DNA of 64,000 nucleotides, from assembly GCA_963777355.1 (NCBI GenBank), contig CAVZQK010000010.1, positions 638,643-702,642 of the forward strand, in the 5' to 3' direction. Both the position numbers and the translations under genes were made by a program. The stretch comes from DATJHM01 sp963777355 (GTDB lineage: Bacteria; Chloroflexota; Ktedonobacteria; Ktedonobacterales; Ktedonobacteraceae). Within the stretch, counting starts at the first letter, position 1, and every line of letters begins with the position of its first letter. The notes below the pieces were generated by a model. It saw only the letters and a list, made by a program, of their open reading frames with translations. It made no database searches and was not told the origin of the DNA. Below are positions 26,675 to 36,325 of the stretch, one piece after another.

Positions 26675-27625
26675 ATGCAATCACGAGTAAATGCTCTCTC
26701 GGAGGACAAGACTGTTGCGGATGGAAAAGAACAGGTTTCAACGATTTTGCGGCAGAAGGGCAGGAGGCGCTGGAGCTACACGTTGACGAGCTGGTTAGGC
26801 TTAATTCCTCTCTTCCTCTTTTGCCTCCTGTTTGAAGTGCTCCCGGCCCTGGTGGTCTTGCAGGGCAGTTTTCTTGATAGTAGCACTGGCGCGTTTACCC
26901 TCAAAAACTATCAGCGGATGTTTTCACAATCGGGCAATTTTCATGCCTTCGAGAATAGTATTCTCCTTTCTCTGGTGAGTGCTTTAATCGGGGGACTGGT
27001 GGGCTCGATTGTCGCCTATAGCGTTTTTCGGCTACGCAGTAACTGGTTGCGCCAATTTATCTTGAGCTTCTCCAGTATCGCTGCAAATTTTGCAGGTGTG
27101 CCACTGGCCTTTGCCTTTATTGCCACGCTTGGAGTCACTGGCTTTCTCACGGTTGCGATACGGACCTGGCTGCACATTAGTATTTATGACCAGGGGTTTA
27201 ATCTGTATACCTTTTCTGGCCTGGTCCTCATCTACGTCTATTTTCAGTTGCCATTAATGTTGTTGATCACGTTGCCAGCATTAAGTTCTTTGCGTCCAGA
27301 ATGGCGGGAAGCAGCCACAAATCTGGGGGCCTCGCCCTTCCGGTACTGGCAAAAGGTGGCGTTGCCGATTTTGTTTCCCTCGATTATTGCGGGGACGATG
27401 TTGCTTTTTGCTAATGCCTTTGCCGCTTATGCATCCGCCTATGCTCTGGCCCAGGGCAATATTAATCTGGTGCCGATTCTGATTAGCTTTGTGGTGAATG
27501 GCAATGTGAGCCTGGATACTGGTCTGGGAAACGCGCTGGCGATGGGTATGATCGTCATCCTGCTCCTGGTTGTTTTTGTCTATACCTATATGTTGCGTCG
27601 TATTAATCGTTGGCAGGGAAGGTAG
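26675..27625 (+). CDS. ABC transporter permease (first subunit)
   Basis: ATG 26675 has AAAGGGA 8 bases upstream; earlier in-frame starts at 26624 and 26669 are possible. About 316 residues with six hydrophobic segments, beginning LTSWLGLIPLFLFCLLFEVL. The EAA loop reads WREAATNLGASPFRYWQKVA, the contact for the ATPase. It pairs with the next permease. Confidence 0.8.
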   Translation: MQSRVNALSEDKTVADGKEQVSTILRQKGRRRWSYTLTSWLGLIPLFLFCLLFEVLPALVVLQGSFLDSSTGAFTLKNYQRMFSQSGNFHAFENSILLSLVSALIGGLVGSIVAYSVFRLRSNWLRQFILSFSSIAANFAGVPLAFAFIATLGVTGFLTVAIRTWLHISIYDQGFNLYTFSGLVLIYVYFQLPLMLLITLPALSSLRPEWREAATNLGASPFRYWQKVALPILFPSIIAGTMLLFANAFAAYASAYALAQGNINLVPILISFVVNGNVSLDTGLGNALAMGMIVILLLVVFVYTYMLRRINRWQGR

Positions 27626-27634
27626 GAAGATCGT

Positions 27635-28510
27635 ATGGCAACATCTGTACCTGCGCAGGCTGTGCGTAGGCGTACATCGTTTGGTATTGATACTGTCTTT
27701 CTGCTGCTTACAATGGTCTATCTGCTGGTGCCTCTAGCTGCGACGCTGGTTTTTGGCCTTTCTGGTTCTTCTCCTTTTGCATCTTTTCAGCAGATTTTTC
27801 GCGATAAGGATTTCTATAGTACCTTACTGACTTCGTTTAGTCTGGCGGTGGCATCGACCCTGATCTCTCTTTTATTGGTAACACCGACAGCCTATTGGGT
27901 GCAGATTCGTCTGCCCCGGTTGCGATTGCTCTTAGAGATTTTGTCTCTGATTCCTTTTGCTGTTCCTGCGATTGTGCTTTCGCTTGGTCTGCTAGAGGTC
28001 TATGGGACCCCGAATCTCCTGACGAGCATCCTCTCGTTTGGCCTTGTCCCTCTCTTAAGCGGACCGCCCTTTACTCTGGCGAACACACCACCGCTGCTGG
28101 CTTGTGCCTATGTGGTGATCTCTTTGCCGTTTGTCTACCGGCCCATTGACAATAGTCTGCGTTCACTCAATGCTAATGTTTTAACGGAGGCGGGGCAGAG
28201 TCTGGGAGCGGGTTGGTGGAGTATCTTTTTACGGATTATTCTGCCAAATATTTGGCCCGGTATGATCAGTGCCGCCCTGCTAACGTTCTCGACGGCGATG
28301 GGTGAGTTTACCCTGGCCTCGCTCTTTAGCATTTATACCTTCCCGAACTATCTGGACCAGGTAGGGCAGATGGACCCACGTGAGGCGGCGATCCTCTCTG
28401 TCTTTAGCTTTGCTTTGACCTTGCTGTGTGTTCTCGCCCTGATCTTGCTTGTGAGACGGCGTTCAGGTGGTTCGAGTCAGGAGAGCGTGGAGCTTGCCGC
28501 GATTAAGTAG
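27635..28510 (+). CDS. ABC transporter permease (second subunit)
   Basis: 291 residues, six predicted membrane helices, with a ribosome site GGTAGGAAG just upstream and 9 bases from the previous stop. The EAA-type loop is LTEAGQSLGAGWWSIFLRII followed by LPNIWPGM. With the preceding permease it forms the channel of a polyamine/iron-type importer. Confidence 0.8.
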   Translation: MATSVPAQAVRRRTSFGIDTVFLLLTMVYLLVPLAATLVFGLSGSSPFASFQQIFRDKDFYSTLLTSFSLAVASTLISLLLVTPTAYWVQIRLPRLRLLLEILSLIPFAVPAIVLSLGLLEVYGTPNLLTSILSFGLVPLLSGPPFTLANTPPLLACAYVVISLPFVYRPIDNSLRSLNANVLTEAGQSLGAGWWSIFLRIILPNIWPGMISAALLTFSTAMGEFTLASLFSIYTFPNYLDQVGQMDPREAAILSVFSFALTLLCVLALILLVRRRSGGSSQESVELAAIK

Positions 28511-28543
28511 CCATTCGAGAGGTAGAATGAAAGGAAAATAGAG

Positions 28544-29671
28544 ATGAGCTTTCTTGAAATAGAAGATATGGTGAAATATTTCGGCAAGGTAACTGCCGTC
28601 GATCATATTTCTTTCTCTATCAATAAGGGCGAATTTTTGACCCTGTTAGGCCCAAGCGGGTGTGGAAAAACGACGATGCTGCGTATGGTTGCTGGTTTTG
28701 AACAACCTGATGGTGGGCGTATTTTGTTAGATGGAGAAGATATCACACAGCGTCCTGCCAGAAGGCGGCCTATGGGGATGGTCTTTCAATCCTATGCCCT
28801 CTTTCCCCATATGACGGCGGAGCAGAATATCGCCTTTGGTATGAGCATGAAGCGTCTGCCCGCAGCCCATATTCAGAAGCGTTGTAACGAACTACTGGAA
28901 CTGGTCGATCTGGCGCAGCATGGTCGGCGCTATCCACACCAACTTTCGGGGGGACAGCAGCAGCGTATCGCTCTGGCGCGTGCCCTGGCAGTGGAACCGA
29001 AGGTGCTCTTACTGGATGAGCCGCTCTCGGCACTGGATGCAAGGGTTCGTGTCTCGCTGCGCAATGAGATTCGGCGTATTCAATTGCAACTGGCGATGAC
29101 AGCTATCTATGTTACTCATGATCAGGAAGAGGCGCTGGCAATTTCTGATCGTATCGCGGTAATGGCTGGTGGGAGAGTTGAGCAGATTGATCAGCCGGAA
29201 GAGATCTATCGCAATCCACGTACAGCCTTTGCGGCGACTTTTGTGGGTACTACCAATCAGTTCAAGGGTACCTTAGAGTCGGCAAGAGAAGGTTTATGCC
29301 ATGTTAAGGATCATCTTTTCCGTGTGCCAGCGCAGCCTGGTCTGGCTGATGCTACCCCTGTGCTTGTGGTCGTGCGTCCTGAAGAGGTCACGCTACATGC
29401 TGTGGACGAAGACGCAACGAGCGCAAATGGATATGGGAATCAGCTAGAGGGTGTTATTGAGCTGCGTACTTTTCTGGGACCATTTACCCGTTTTCATATT
29501 CAGCTTGGTTCGCAAGAAAAGATGACGGCTGATATTCCGAGCCGGATTGCACGTGATTACAGTGTGGCGCAACATGTCCAGGTCTCGTTTCCGCCCGAAG
29601 CCTGCCAGGTTCTGCCTCTGGAGTCGACTGGCGTGCCTGCTAGCCAGCTTTTGGAGGCAGAAACGCTTTAG
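28544..29671 (+). CDS. ABC transporter ATP-binding protein (PotA/FbpC type)
   Basis: 375 residues. Walker A is GPSGCGKTTMLR (residues ~36-47), the Q-loop is MVFQSYALFPHM, the signature LSGGQQQRIALARAL, Walker B VLLLDEPLSALD and the switch His in VTHDQEEALA. The C-terminal ~120 residues form the TOBE/OB regulatory domain (VVVRPEEVTLHA). It completes the importer begun at 25294. All key residues are present. Confidence 0.9.
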   Translation: MSFLEIEDMVKYFGKVTAVDHISFSINKGEFLTLLGPSGCGKTTMLRMVAGFEQPDGGRILLDGEDITQRPARRRPMGMVFQSYALFPHMTAEQNIAFGMSMKRLPAAHIQKRCNELLELVDLAQHGRRYPHQLSGGQQQRIALARALAVEPKVLLLDEPLSALDARVRVSLRNEIRRIQLQLAMTAIYVTHDQEEALAISDRIAVMAGGRVEQIDQPEEIYRNPRTAFAATFVGTTNQFKGTLESAREGLCHVKDHLFRVPAQPGLADATPVLVVVRPEEVTLHAVDEDATSANGYGNQLEGVIELRTFLGPFTRFHIQLGSQEKMTADIPSRIARDYSVAQHVQVSFPPEACQVLPLESTGVPASQLLEAETL

Positions 29672-29848
29672 CTGCACATAATGTGTGCCTACTCTCTGGT
29701 GAGACTTTGCACACTTATAGATAAGAGGAATCGTCTCCAAACTACCCATTCTACCCACTAGTGGAACTCTTCTGGCCTGGCTAACGTTTTTAATAATAAC
29801 GGTAGCAAGCAAACATCTTGCAGACAGGCTTGAGGAGATAGGAAGAGT

Positions 29849-30481
29849 ATGTTGGAGACGGCTATTTTACAGACGTTGATACGCGTTGAAGCCCTGAATG
29901 ATCAATCTACCAGCGAACATGCCGCGCGTCTGGCATCGCTGGCTGAGGCAACGGCACGTCGTTTGCACCTCTCCAGCGAACGTATCCATCTATTGACTCT
30001 GGCTGCACGTTTGCATGATATCGGCAAAGTTGGCATTCCTCGTACGATTTTGCAAAAAACAGGCCCTTTAACTGAAGATGAGTGGGTGATTATGCGCACG
30101 CATCCGGCGCTTGGTGCCTCCTTCTTGACACGACATGGTGGTATTTTTGCCCAGATTGCCCCTATTGTTCTGGCGCATCATGAGCGTTGGGATGGGGATG
30201 GCTATCCTTATCGTCTGGTGGGCCCTGACATTCCGCTTGAAGCGCGTATTATTGCCGTGGTGGATGCATTTGATGCAATGCGCAGCACACGCTGTTATCA
30301 CGAAGCGCTGTCTCTCCAGCAGGCTTGTGTGGAACTGGTGCGAGGGGTAAATACGCGCTATGATCCGCAGGTAGTAGAAGCATTTCTGGCCTCTCTTCCC
30401 GAAAGGGCTCTGGATGTATCTTTGTTGCGTAGACGTTTGATGTTTGCCTGTGCTACAATGCCTGCATTAGTTGCAATTTAA
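29849..30481 (+). CDS. HD-GYP-type phosphodiesterase domain protein
   Basis: 210 residues, nearly only an HD-GYP domain. ARLHDIGKVGIPRTIL holds the HD metal pair. HHERWDGDGYPYRL gives the HHE plus the GYP signature. EARIIAVVDAFDAM is the next conserved block. Such domains open cyclic di-GMP or related nucleotides. There is no sensor domain, so regulation would come from a partner. The ribosome site GAGGAGATAGGAAG precedes ATG 29849. Confidence 0.8.
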   Translation: MLETAILQTLIRVEALNDQSTSEHAARLASLAEATARRLHLSSERIHLLTLAARLHDIGKVGIPRTILQKTGPLTEDEWVIMRTHPALGASFLTRHGGIFAQIAPIVLAHHERWDGDGYPYRLVGPDIPLEARIIAVVDAFDAMRSTRCYHEALSLQQACVELVRGVNTRYDPQVVEAFLASLPERALDVSLLRRRLMFACATMPALVAI

Positions 30482-30499
30482 GTGTGAGGTAGGACTGTT

Positions 30500-31525
30500 A
30501 TGGGCAAGCAGGCGATAACAACTCTTGTAAAGAGTTCGCAGATTGATCTGGCAATTCTGGCCTGGATAGATGCGAAGAAGCGGCATTCAGGGAGCGAAAA
30601 GACGCGCAAGGCCTATAGCGACACGATCTATGGTTTTCGTGCGCTTCTGCAACAGACAGGCTATGATCTGGACCCTTATCTGAATGCAGGTGAAGATTCT
30701 GAAGAGGCACGTCACCAGGCATTTAGTGAGATAGGTCTGGTAGCCCAGGGATTTGCAGCTCTGTCCGTCAAAGATAGGCAGGTTTCAGAATCTACGTATA
30801 ATCAGCGTCTGGCAATCCTGAGTAGCTTTTATACATTTGCTAACAAGCGTGGTTTTTTTACCTGTGGCAATCCGATCTCTACCGTAGAGCGCTCACGGGT
30901 GCAAGCCTACAAATATGCTCAACCTCTGGACGTGGAGGATGTCGTCGAGCGTATGCAGGCCATTGATCGCACGAACAAGCAGGGCGCGCGGGATTATGCG
31001 CTGCTGGCGATTCTCTTACAGACCGGCAGACGGCTCTCTGAAGTGATTGATCTGCGCTGGCGCAATGTCCTGGTCAAGGGCTCACGTATTACGCTCGTCT
31101 TTGAGCACTGTAAAGGTGGCAAAGTTATGAGGGATACGATCCCGCCGGGTGTTGCCAATGCGCTGCTGGAGTGGTTGACAATGGCGTACGGTTCGCGGCT
31201 GCGGAGCTTGAATGGTGATGCCCCTTTATGGATCAGTTTTACACGAAAAGCCGCAGTTGATGACGACCATCCGACAAGCCTACCGCCTCCTCTTACTATT
31301 CGTTCTGTGGCCAATATCTGTGAGAAGCATCTTGGGATCTCCAAAGTACACGTTACGCGCCACACATGGGCGCGGACGATGGAAGATGCGGGAGCCAAGA
31401 TCAGCGATATCCAGGCTCGTTTAGGCCATGAGTCGCTGGCCACTACGGGACGCTATCTTGCCGCTTTGAAGCAGGCGGAAAATCCGCATGCCGATAAGCT
31501 GGCCTCGTTATTTGGTCTTTCTTAA
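30500..31525 (+). CDS. tyrosine recombinase (XerC/integrase family)
   Basis: 341 residues. The N-terminal SAM-like core-binding part (residues ~20-130) includes KTRKAYSDTIYGFRALLQQT. The catalytic domain has Arg in TGRRLSEVIDLRW, Lys in CKGGKVMRDTI, HVTRHTWARTMED (HxxR box), LGHESLATTGRYL with the His and the nucleophilic Tyr. All catalytic positions are present. It starts 18 bases after the HD-GYP gene, behind GAGGTAGG, and may be co-transcribed with it. I see no attachment-site repeat or element border beside it, so it could be a chromosomal resolvase paralogue rather than a phage integrase. Confidence 0.85.
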   Translation: MGKQAITTLVKSSQIDLAILAWIDAKKRHSGSEKTRKAYSDTIYGFRALLQQTGYDLDPYLNAGEDSEEARHQAFSEIGLVAQGFAALSVKDRQVSESTYNQRLAILSSFYTFANKRGFFTCGNPISTVERSRVQAYKYAQPLDVEDVVERMQAIDRTNKQGARDYALLAILLQTGRRLSEVIDLRWRNVLVKGSRITLVFEHCKGGKVMRDTIPPGVANALLEWLTMAYGSRLRSLNGDAPLWISFTRKAAVDDDHPTSLPPPLTIRSVANICEKHLGISKVHVTRHTWARTMEDAGAKISDIQARLGHESLATTGRYLAALKQAENPHADKLASLFGLS

Positions 31526-31609
31526 TCCGCTCTGGGAATATTGTGCTTGTTCTCTTCTGTTTTTGTAAGTGAAATAGTATCGCTAAAACAATTGCAATGG
31601 GAGAACAAG

Positions 31610-32323
31610 ATGAAAAAGATGAGCGTAGAGATCTGGTCGGATGTGGCCTGCCCCTGGTGCTATATAGGGAAGCGTCGTTTTGAGACGGCGCTGGCGCAAT
31701 TTAAGCATCGAGACGAGGTTGAGGTTATCTGGCGGAGTTATCAGCTTGATCCCAGTGCGCCTCGTACTTCAGACAAGACGATCAACGAGATTTTGGCAAA
31801 GAAATACGGTGTCAGCCCACAAAAAGCTCTGGCGATGAATAATCAGATTAGCGAGCTTGGTGTAAAAGAGGGAATCGACTATCACTTTGAGAAGGTACAG
31901 TACGGGAACACATTTGATGCCCATCGTTTGATTCATCTTGCTGCAACGCATAATCTGCAAAATGCCGTCAAAGAGCGTTTGATGAAAGCCTATTTTACTG
32001 AGGGTGCGACGATTGGTGATCCAGAGACGCTTGTCACATGTGTTGCTGAAGTCGGACTTGATGCTGAGGAAGCTCGCGCTGTCCTCAATAGTGATGCCTA
32101 TGCCGATGAGGTGCGGGCAGATATCCAGCGAGCCAGCTTGTTTGGCATTCAGGGCGTGCCATTTTTTGCAATCGATGAGACCTACGGCGTGTCTGGTGCG
32201 CAGCCGGTTGAAGTGTTTAGCGAGGTGCTGACGAAGGCCTGGGCCGCGTCTCATCCGCTCGTCAAGATTGGTGCTGTCTCACAAGATACGGGGATATGCG
32301 AGGGAGATTCGTGCTCGATCTAG
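31610..32323 (+). CDS. DsbA-family (FrnE-like) oxidoreductase
   Basis: ATG 31610 follows GGGAGAAC; an upstream in-frame ATG has none. The 237-residue product has EIWSDVACPWCYIGKRRFE with the CPWC redox pair at residues 14-17, the long helical insert (FDAHRLIHLAATHNLQNAV), and GIQGVPFFAIDETYGVSGAQ with the cis-Pro. There is no signal peptide, so it is cytoplasmic. FrnE-like proteins act as thioredoxin-type oxidoreductases or isomerases. Confidence 0.85.
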   Translation: MKKMSVEIWSDVACPWCYIGKRRFETALAQFKHRDEVEVIWRSYQLDPSAPRTSDKTINEILAKKYGVSPQKALAMNNQISELGVKEGIDYHFEKVQYGNTFDAHRLIHLAATHNLQNAVKERLMKAYFTEGATIGDPETLVTCVAEVGLDAEEARAVLNSDAYADEVRADIQRASLFGIQGVPFFAIDETYGVSGAQPVEVFSEVLTKAWAASHPLVKIGAVSQDTGICEGDSCSI

Positions 32324-32368
32324 AGAGAGGCCATCTGGCCCCGCAGAGAGACGTGAAACCGCTGCGAC

Positions 32369-32809
32369 TCAGCCGAGTTCTTGGGCCAGCCCGATGAGAA
32401 GTCCTTCAGGTCCGCGGATGTAGCAGAGCCGATATGCATCTTGGTACTGGACCACTTCGCTGCTGACAAGCTCTGCGCCGTGCTTGCGGAGCCGGGCGAG
32501 CGTGTCGTCGATGTCGTCCACGGCAAACATGACGCGTAGGTAGCCCAGAGCGTTCACTGGGGCGTTCCGGTGATCAGCGGCCACAGGAGGCGTGATAAAT
32601 CGCGAGAGCTCGAGCCGGCTGTGGCCGTCTGGCGTGCGCATCATGGCGATCTCAACGCGCTGGTCGCCCAGTCCAGTGACGCGCCCTGCCCACTCGCCTT
32701 CTACCATGTCTCGCCCTTCGAGCTCAAGGCCGAGCTCAGCGAAAAAAGAGATAGCAGCATCGAGGGATTCCACCACGATGCCGATGTTGTCCATTCGTTT
32801 AAGCGCCAT
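32369..32809 (-). CDS. VOC (glyoxalase/dioxygenase-like) family protein
   Basis: 146 residues with two beta-alpha-beta-beta-beta units: NIGIVVESLDAAISFFAELG with the later RLELSRFITPP, and LRVMFAVDDIDDTLARLRKH with YIRGPEGLLIGLAQEL. A Glu in each half (LELS; GPEG) may contribute metal ligands, but the typical first His is replaced (MDNIGIV). It could therefore be a binding protein rather than an enzyme. Convergent with the DsbA-like gene. Confidence 0.7.
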   Translation of the reverse strand: MALKRMDNIGIVVESLDAAISFFAELGLELEGRDMVEGEWAGRVTGLGDQRVEIAMMRTPDGHSRLELSRFITPPVAADHRNAPVNALGYLRVMFAVDDIDDTLARLRKHGAELVSSEVVQYQDAYRLCYIRGPEGLLIGLAQELG

Positions 32810-32892
32810 GTATCCATCTTATAATATGTCGTCCGTTCTGTCAACGAACGCAGACCAGGAGACCAGGAGTTTCTTTTTGCTAAGCACTCTCA

Positions 32893-34086
32893 TCATGGCT
32901 CGATTTCAAGTGGGAAGGAAACCACAGATGGAGCTGTGAGCACCAAACGAAATGCTTGTTGCTGCTTTTCCCATATCACAGAGTAGGCATCAAGACCAGG
33001 GCGACCGAGATGGTCCCATTGTTCGTAGGCCCGCGTCACGGTGTCCCAGAGGTGTTCCCCACCGCGTTGATAGCCTACCCACACACCGCGCCACGCATCC
33101 GGCGGCGCGTCTGGAGAGAGCTGAATGATCGTCTCTTTCTGCGGGTCAATGATCGTGTAGAAGGGTCGGCCATCCGCACCGGGCATCTCTCTGGCAAGCG
33201 TAATGCCAGGCTGAGACCATTGTAAAAACCAGAGAAAGTTTCGATCCTGCAAAAGCTGAGCAGCCTGATCACTCGACACAGAGATGCGCGACGTCTCAGG
33301 TTCGCACAAAAGCCTGGACACAGGACGAGTAGCCAGGCTCTCAAGAGGGCGCAGAGGCATAAAAGAGAGGTAGCGCGGGTCAAAGTGGCCCACTGCGCTC
33401 CCATCCGCCCTTTTCTCCACGATGAGGAAGCTACTCTTACGAAGGCTTCCTTGTAAATCCATAACGATGCGCCCGCCAGGTGCAAGTTGCTCATACCATG
33501 CTCGCGGGATGCCAGGCGCGGAAGCTGTGGCCACGATCCGGTCATAGGGTGCGCGAGCGGGGACACCCAGCCGGCCATCTCCTGCATGGACAGAAACCGG
33601 TCCGACAGAAGCATGCAGCGCCTCCTCTGCCGCTTGTGCCAGGCTTTCCTCAAGATCGATGGTCGTCACCAGCGTCGGGTCACCCACCAGAAACGCCAGC
33701 AACGCCGCATTATATCCAGTTCCAGTGCCAATCTCCAGCACCCGCATACCCGACTCAAGTGCGAGAGCCTCCAGCATCATCGCCATCACAGTGGGCGCAG
33801 AGCTAGAGCTAATGGGGCACTGGTGTTCATCAAGCAGGGTGATCAGCGGCGGCTCGTCCTGATAGAGAGCCTCGATCCAGGCATCTGGCTCTCCCTTTTC
33901 CGCTTCGCGCCTGACCCAGGAACCCCCTTCCTGCTCGTAGAAGGATGAGACAAAGATCTCGCGGGGGATGGTCAGAAAGGCTTGCGCTACCTGGTCATTC
34001 CTGATGAGCGAATGCTCGCGAAGTCCGGCCACCAGACGGGCACGCGCCTGCTCGCTACGCGGCTGGCGCTCTCTGATTTCTCGCAT
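32893..34086 (-). CDS. protein-L-isoaspartate-type O-methyltransferase with C-terminal extension
   Basis: ATG 34086 has GGAGGAG 8 bases upstream. The ~397-residue product begins with the PCMT-like helical entry (QVAQAFLTIPREIFVSSFYE). SSSSAPTVMAMMLEAL and MRVLEIGTGTGYNAALLAFL (AdoMet motif I) follow, then GDGRLGVPARAPYDRIVATA and LAPGGRIVMDLQG. Ordinary PCMT repair enzymes are ~210 residues. This one has ~180 more, as do methyltransferases I know from FxLD-type lanthipeptide clusters. No lanthipeptide synthetase is nearby. Methyl transfer to Asp/isoAsp of a protein or peptide is the likely reaction. Confidence 0.7.
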   Translation of the reverse strand: MREIRERQPRSEQARARLVAGLREHSLIRNDQVAQAFLTIPREIFVSSFYEQEGGSWVRREAEKGEPDAWIEALYQDEPPLITLLDEHQCPISSSSAPTVMAMMLEALALESGMRVLEIGTGTGYNAALLAFLVGDPTLVTTIDLEESLAQAAEEALHASVGPVSVHAGDGRLGVPARAPYDRIVATASAPGIPRAWYEQLAPGGRIVMDLQGSLRKSSFLIVEKRADGSAVGHFDPRYLSFMPLRPLESLATRPVSRLLCEPETSRISVSSDQAAQLLQDRNFLWFLQWSQPGITLAREMPGADGRPFYTIIDPQKETIIQLSPDAPPDAWRGVWVGYQRGGEHLWDTVTRAYEQWDHLGRPGLDAYSVIWEKQQQAFRLVLTAPSVVSFPLEIEP

Positions 34087-34114
34087 AAACAATACTCCTC
34101 CAGATCTCTCAAAA

Positions 34115-34261
34115 GATTGGCCACAGCCACGGCCCGCGTGTCAATTTGGGAGTTCCGTGGACGAAAATCGGAGACATCGGCGAGCGACCAACTCTCTTTT
34201 TGAGGAAGGAGCCACTCATGGATGTATCCAGATTCCAACCAGAGAGTTCCCACATGTACAC
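34115..34261 (-). CDS. possible short peptide gene before the methyltransferase
   Basis: ATG 34261 encodes MWELSGWNLDTSMSGSFLKK and 28 more residues in frame. At the AAAAA run near 34198 the sense may pass to another frame that reads SWSLADVSDFRPRNSQIDTR then AVAVANLLRDLEEYCLCE, overlapping the methyltransferase start. The whole would be a peptide of roughly 57-60 residues directly upstream of a peptide/protein methyltransferase. This is weak evidence: it may be non-coding. Confidence 0.25.
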
Positions 34262-34324
34262 CCTATTCTACCACCCTACGTTCCTAACTGTTACTTAATT
34301 GCAAGCTGACCCACTAGTTCTCCC

Positions 34325-36157
34325 TTATGAAACCTCACCAATGAGCAAGGATAACTCTGCCTGAGAAATGGCCCAGGCCGCATTCACAAGACCGATATGA
34401 CTGAATGCCTGCGGGAAGTTCCCCAGTAGTTCGTTCGTCTCCGGGTCTATCTCCTCGGCAAGCAGTCCGACATCATTTACATAGGAAACCGCCTGCTCAA
34501 AGGTCTTCCTGGCCCGCTCAATCTCTCCGGCCAGCGCAAGTGCGTGAGCCAGCCAGAATGTGCAGAGCAGGAAAGTTCCCTCCTCGCCAGCGAGTCCATC
34601 GGAGGCGCGATAGCGATAGACAAGACCGTGGGCGTCTGTCAATCGATCTGCGATGGCATCAATGGTTGCTTTCATCCGTGGGTCGCTGCCCGGCACGAAG
34701 CCCACGATTGGCATCATGAGTGTAGAGGCATCCAATTCGTCGGAGCCAAATGCCTGGGTGTACGCGCCAGCTTTCTCACTCCAACCGCGCTTGAGAATAG
34801 CGTCACGAATCTGCTCACGGGTCTCAGTCCATGCTGCGACCCTGTCATGAGCCGCAAGTATTTCGGCGAGGCTGATGGCACGGTCAAGTGCTACCCAGCA
34901 CATGAGCTTTGAGTAAAGAAAGTCCTGTGGACCTCCCCGCACCTCCCAGATGCCTTGATCCTGCTCCTGCCAGTGGATCGCAGCCGCATCTGCCACTTCG
35001 ACGAGGAAGTGACGTGTGGTCTCGTCCAGTTCGCTGAGCTGATCGCGCAACTTATGAGCTGCGCTGAGTAGCTCACCATAGACATCGAGCTGGCGTTGGT
35101 CCCACGCTCCATTCCCGATACGTACAGGTCGGCTTGCCCGCCACCCTGTCAGATGGTTGAGAGTGCGTTCGCTGAGATCGCGTTCTCCGCCGACTCCGAA
35201 CATGATCTGTAGTTGGGCTCCACGCCGCAGCTGTGAGGCTACGGCACCCGCCATCCACGAAAAGAACCAGAGTGCCTCATCGGGACACGCGGCTACCCAG
35301 AGTGCCTCCAGGGTCAGGGAGGCGTCACGTATCCAGGTGAAACGATAATCCCAGTTGCGTTCACCTCCTACTGACTCTGGCAGTGACGTAGTTGGCGCTG
35401 CAATAATGGCTCCAGTAGCCCGGAACATGAGCCCTTGCAACACACGACCACTCAGGTGAACCAGCTCCCGCCCATATCCTTCATAGCGCTGATGCAGCTC
35501 TGACCAGGTACGCCATCCTGCCAGTGTGTTCTCCAGGGAGCTGACGATCTCTGTGGTTGAGTATATCTGTGGGGCTTTTTCCCAGCTTGCCCGGTGCTGT
35601 AGGGCAAAATCTGCCTGTTCACCTGCCTGAAGAATGAAGCGAGCATGGGCTGTTGATCCATCTATCGTGAGTTCTCTCTGCGAGGAAAGTAGTAGGACAT
35701 CGGCACCGCCACGAGCAAGAATACCGCCCGGAACTGGCTTGAGCAAGGGCGAGATCAGACCATATTCAGGTCGGGGCGCGTACTCTATCTCTATCTCCAC
35801 CGTTCCATGCTCACAGCGTATTGAGCGCAATAAGACTCCAGGAGAGTCAACGCCCAGTTCATGCCCCCGCATATTGCGTCCGATAGCCATCGCGTCGATC
35901 AGTACTGCCGTTCCTGCCGGTGTGCTGAATCGGTTCTCCAGGACCATTGTGGTATCGATGTATCGGCGTTTCACTTCGGAGGTGCCAACCACCTTGATTG
36001 ACCAGTGCCCTGCTTGATCATCCAGTAGCCGGGCAAAGACCGAAGGCCCGTCAAAGCGTGGAAAGCATAACCAATCAATGGAACCTGTGCGACTCACCAG
36101 CGTAGCTGAGCGACAGTCTGACAGTAAAGCGTAATCAGCAATTGGTAGGGTACTCAT
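34325..36157 (-). CDS. glycoside hydrolase family 15 (glucoamylase/trehalase-like)
   Basis: 610 residues. The N-terminal beta-sandwich domain starts PIADYALLSDCRSATLVSRT and has WLCFPRFDGPSVFARLLDD. The (alpha/alpha)6 domain includes GGERNWDYRFTWIRDASLTL and APTTSLPES, the hallmark of the bacterial GH15 group that contains glucoamylase-like and trehalase-like enzymes. It has no signal peptide, so it probably acts on intracellular oligosaccharides or trehalose. It lies near the LacI/ABC alpha-glucan locus but is separated by about 400 bases. Confidence 0.85.
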   Translation of the reverse strand: MSTLPIADYALLSDCRSATLVSRTGSIDWLCFPRFDGPSVFARLLDDQAGHWSIKVVGTSEVKRRYIDTTMVLENRFSTPAGTAVLIDAMAIGRNMRGHELGVDSPGVLLRSIRCEHGTVEIEIEYAPRPEYGLISPLLKPVPGGILARGGADVLLLSSQRELTIDGSTAHARFILQAGEQADFALQHRASWEKAPQIYSTTEIVSSLENTLAGWRTWSELHQRYEGYGRELVHLSGRVLQGLMFRATGAIIAAPTTSLPESVGGERNWDYRFTWIRDASLTLEALWVAACPDEALWFFSWMAGAVASQLRRGAQLQIMFGVGGERDLSERTLNHLTGWRASRPVRIGNGAWDQRQLDVYGELLSAAHKLRDQLSELDETTRHFLVEVADAAAIHWQEQDQGIWEVRGGPQDFLYSKLMCWVALDRAISLAEILAAHDRVAAWTETREQIRDAILKRGWSEKAGAYTQAFGSDELDASTLMMPIVGFVPGSDPRMKATIDAIADRLTDAHGLVYRYRASDGLAGEEGTFLLCTFWLAHALALAGEIERARKTFEQAVSYVNDVGLLAEEIDPETNELLGNFPQAFSHIGLVNAAWAISQAELSLLIGEVS

Positions 36158-36325
36158 GTCTTTCCTCCTGGTTTTCCATAGTTATCCAGATATCCGCTTT
36201 AATAGTTCGGCTGATGAGCGTACTCTTGGAATGCCTTATAGAGTACTGCTCTGTCAATCTTCTCTTGTAGAAATGATAGTATACCTATAAGTGTCTTAGC
36301 TATTGTCTTGCTTACAGTTGATTTG

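Noticed and set aside
30500..31525. Integrase marking a genomic island border
   Set aside because: The recombinase is real, but no tRNA, attachment repeat or change in composition was seen on either side.
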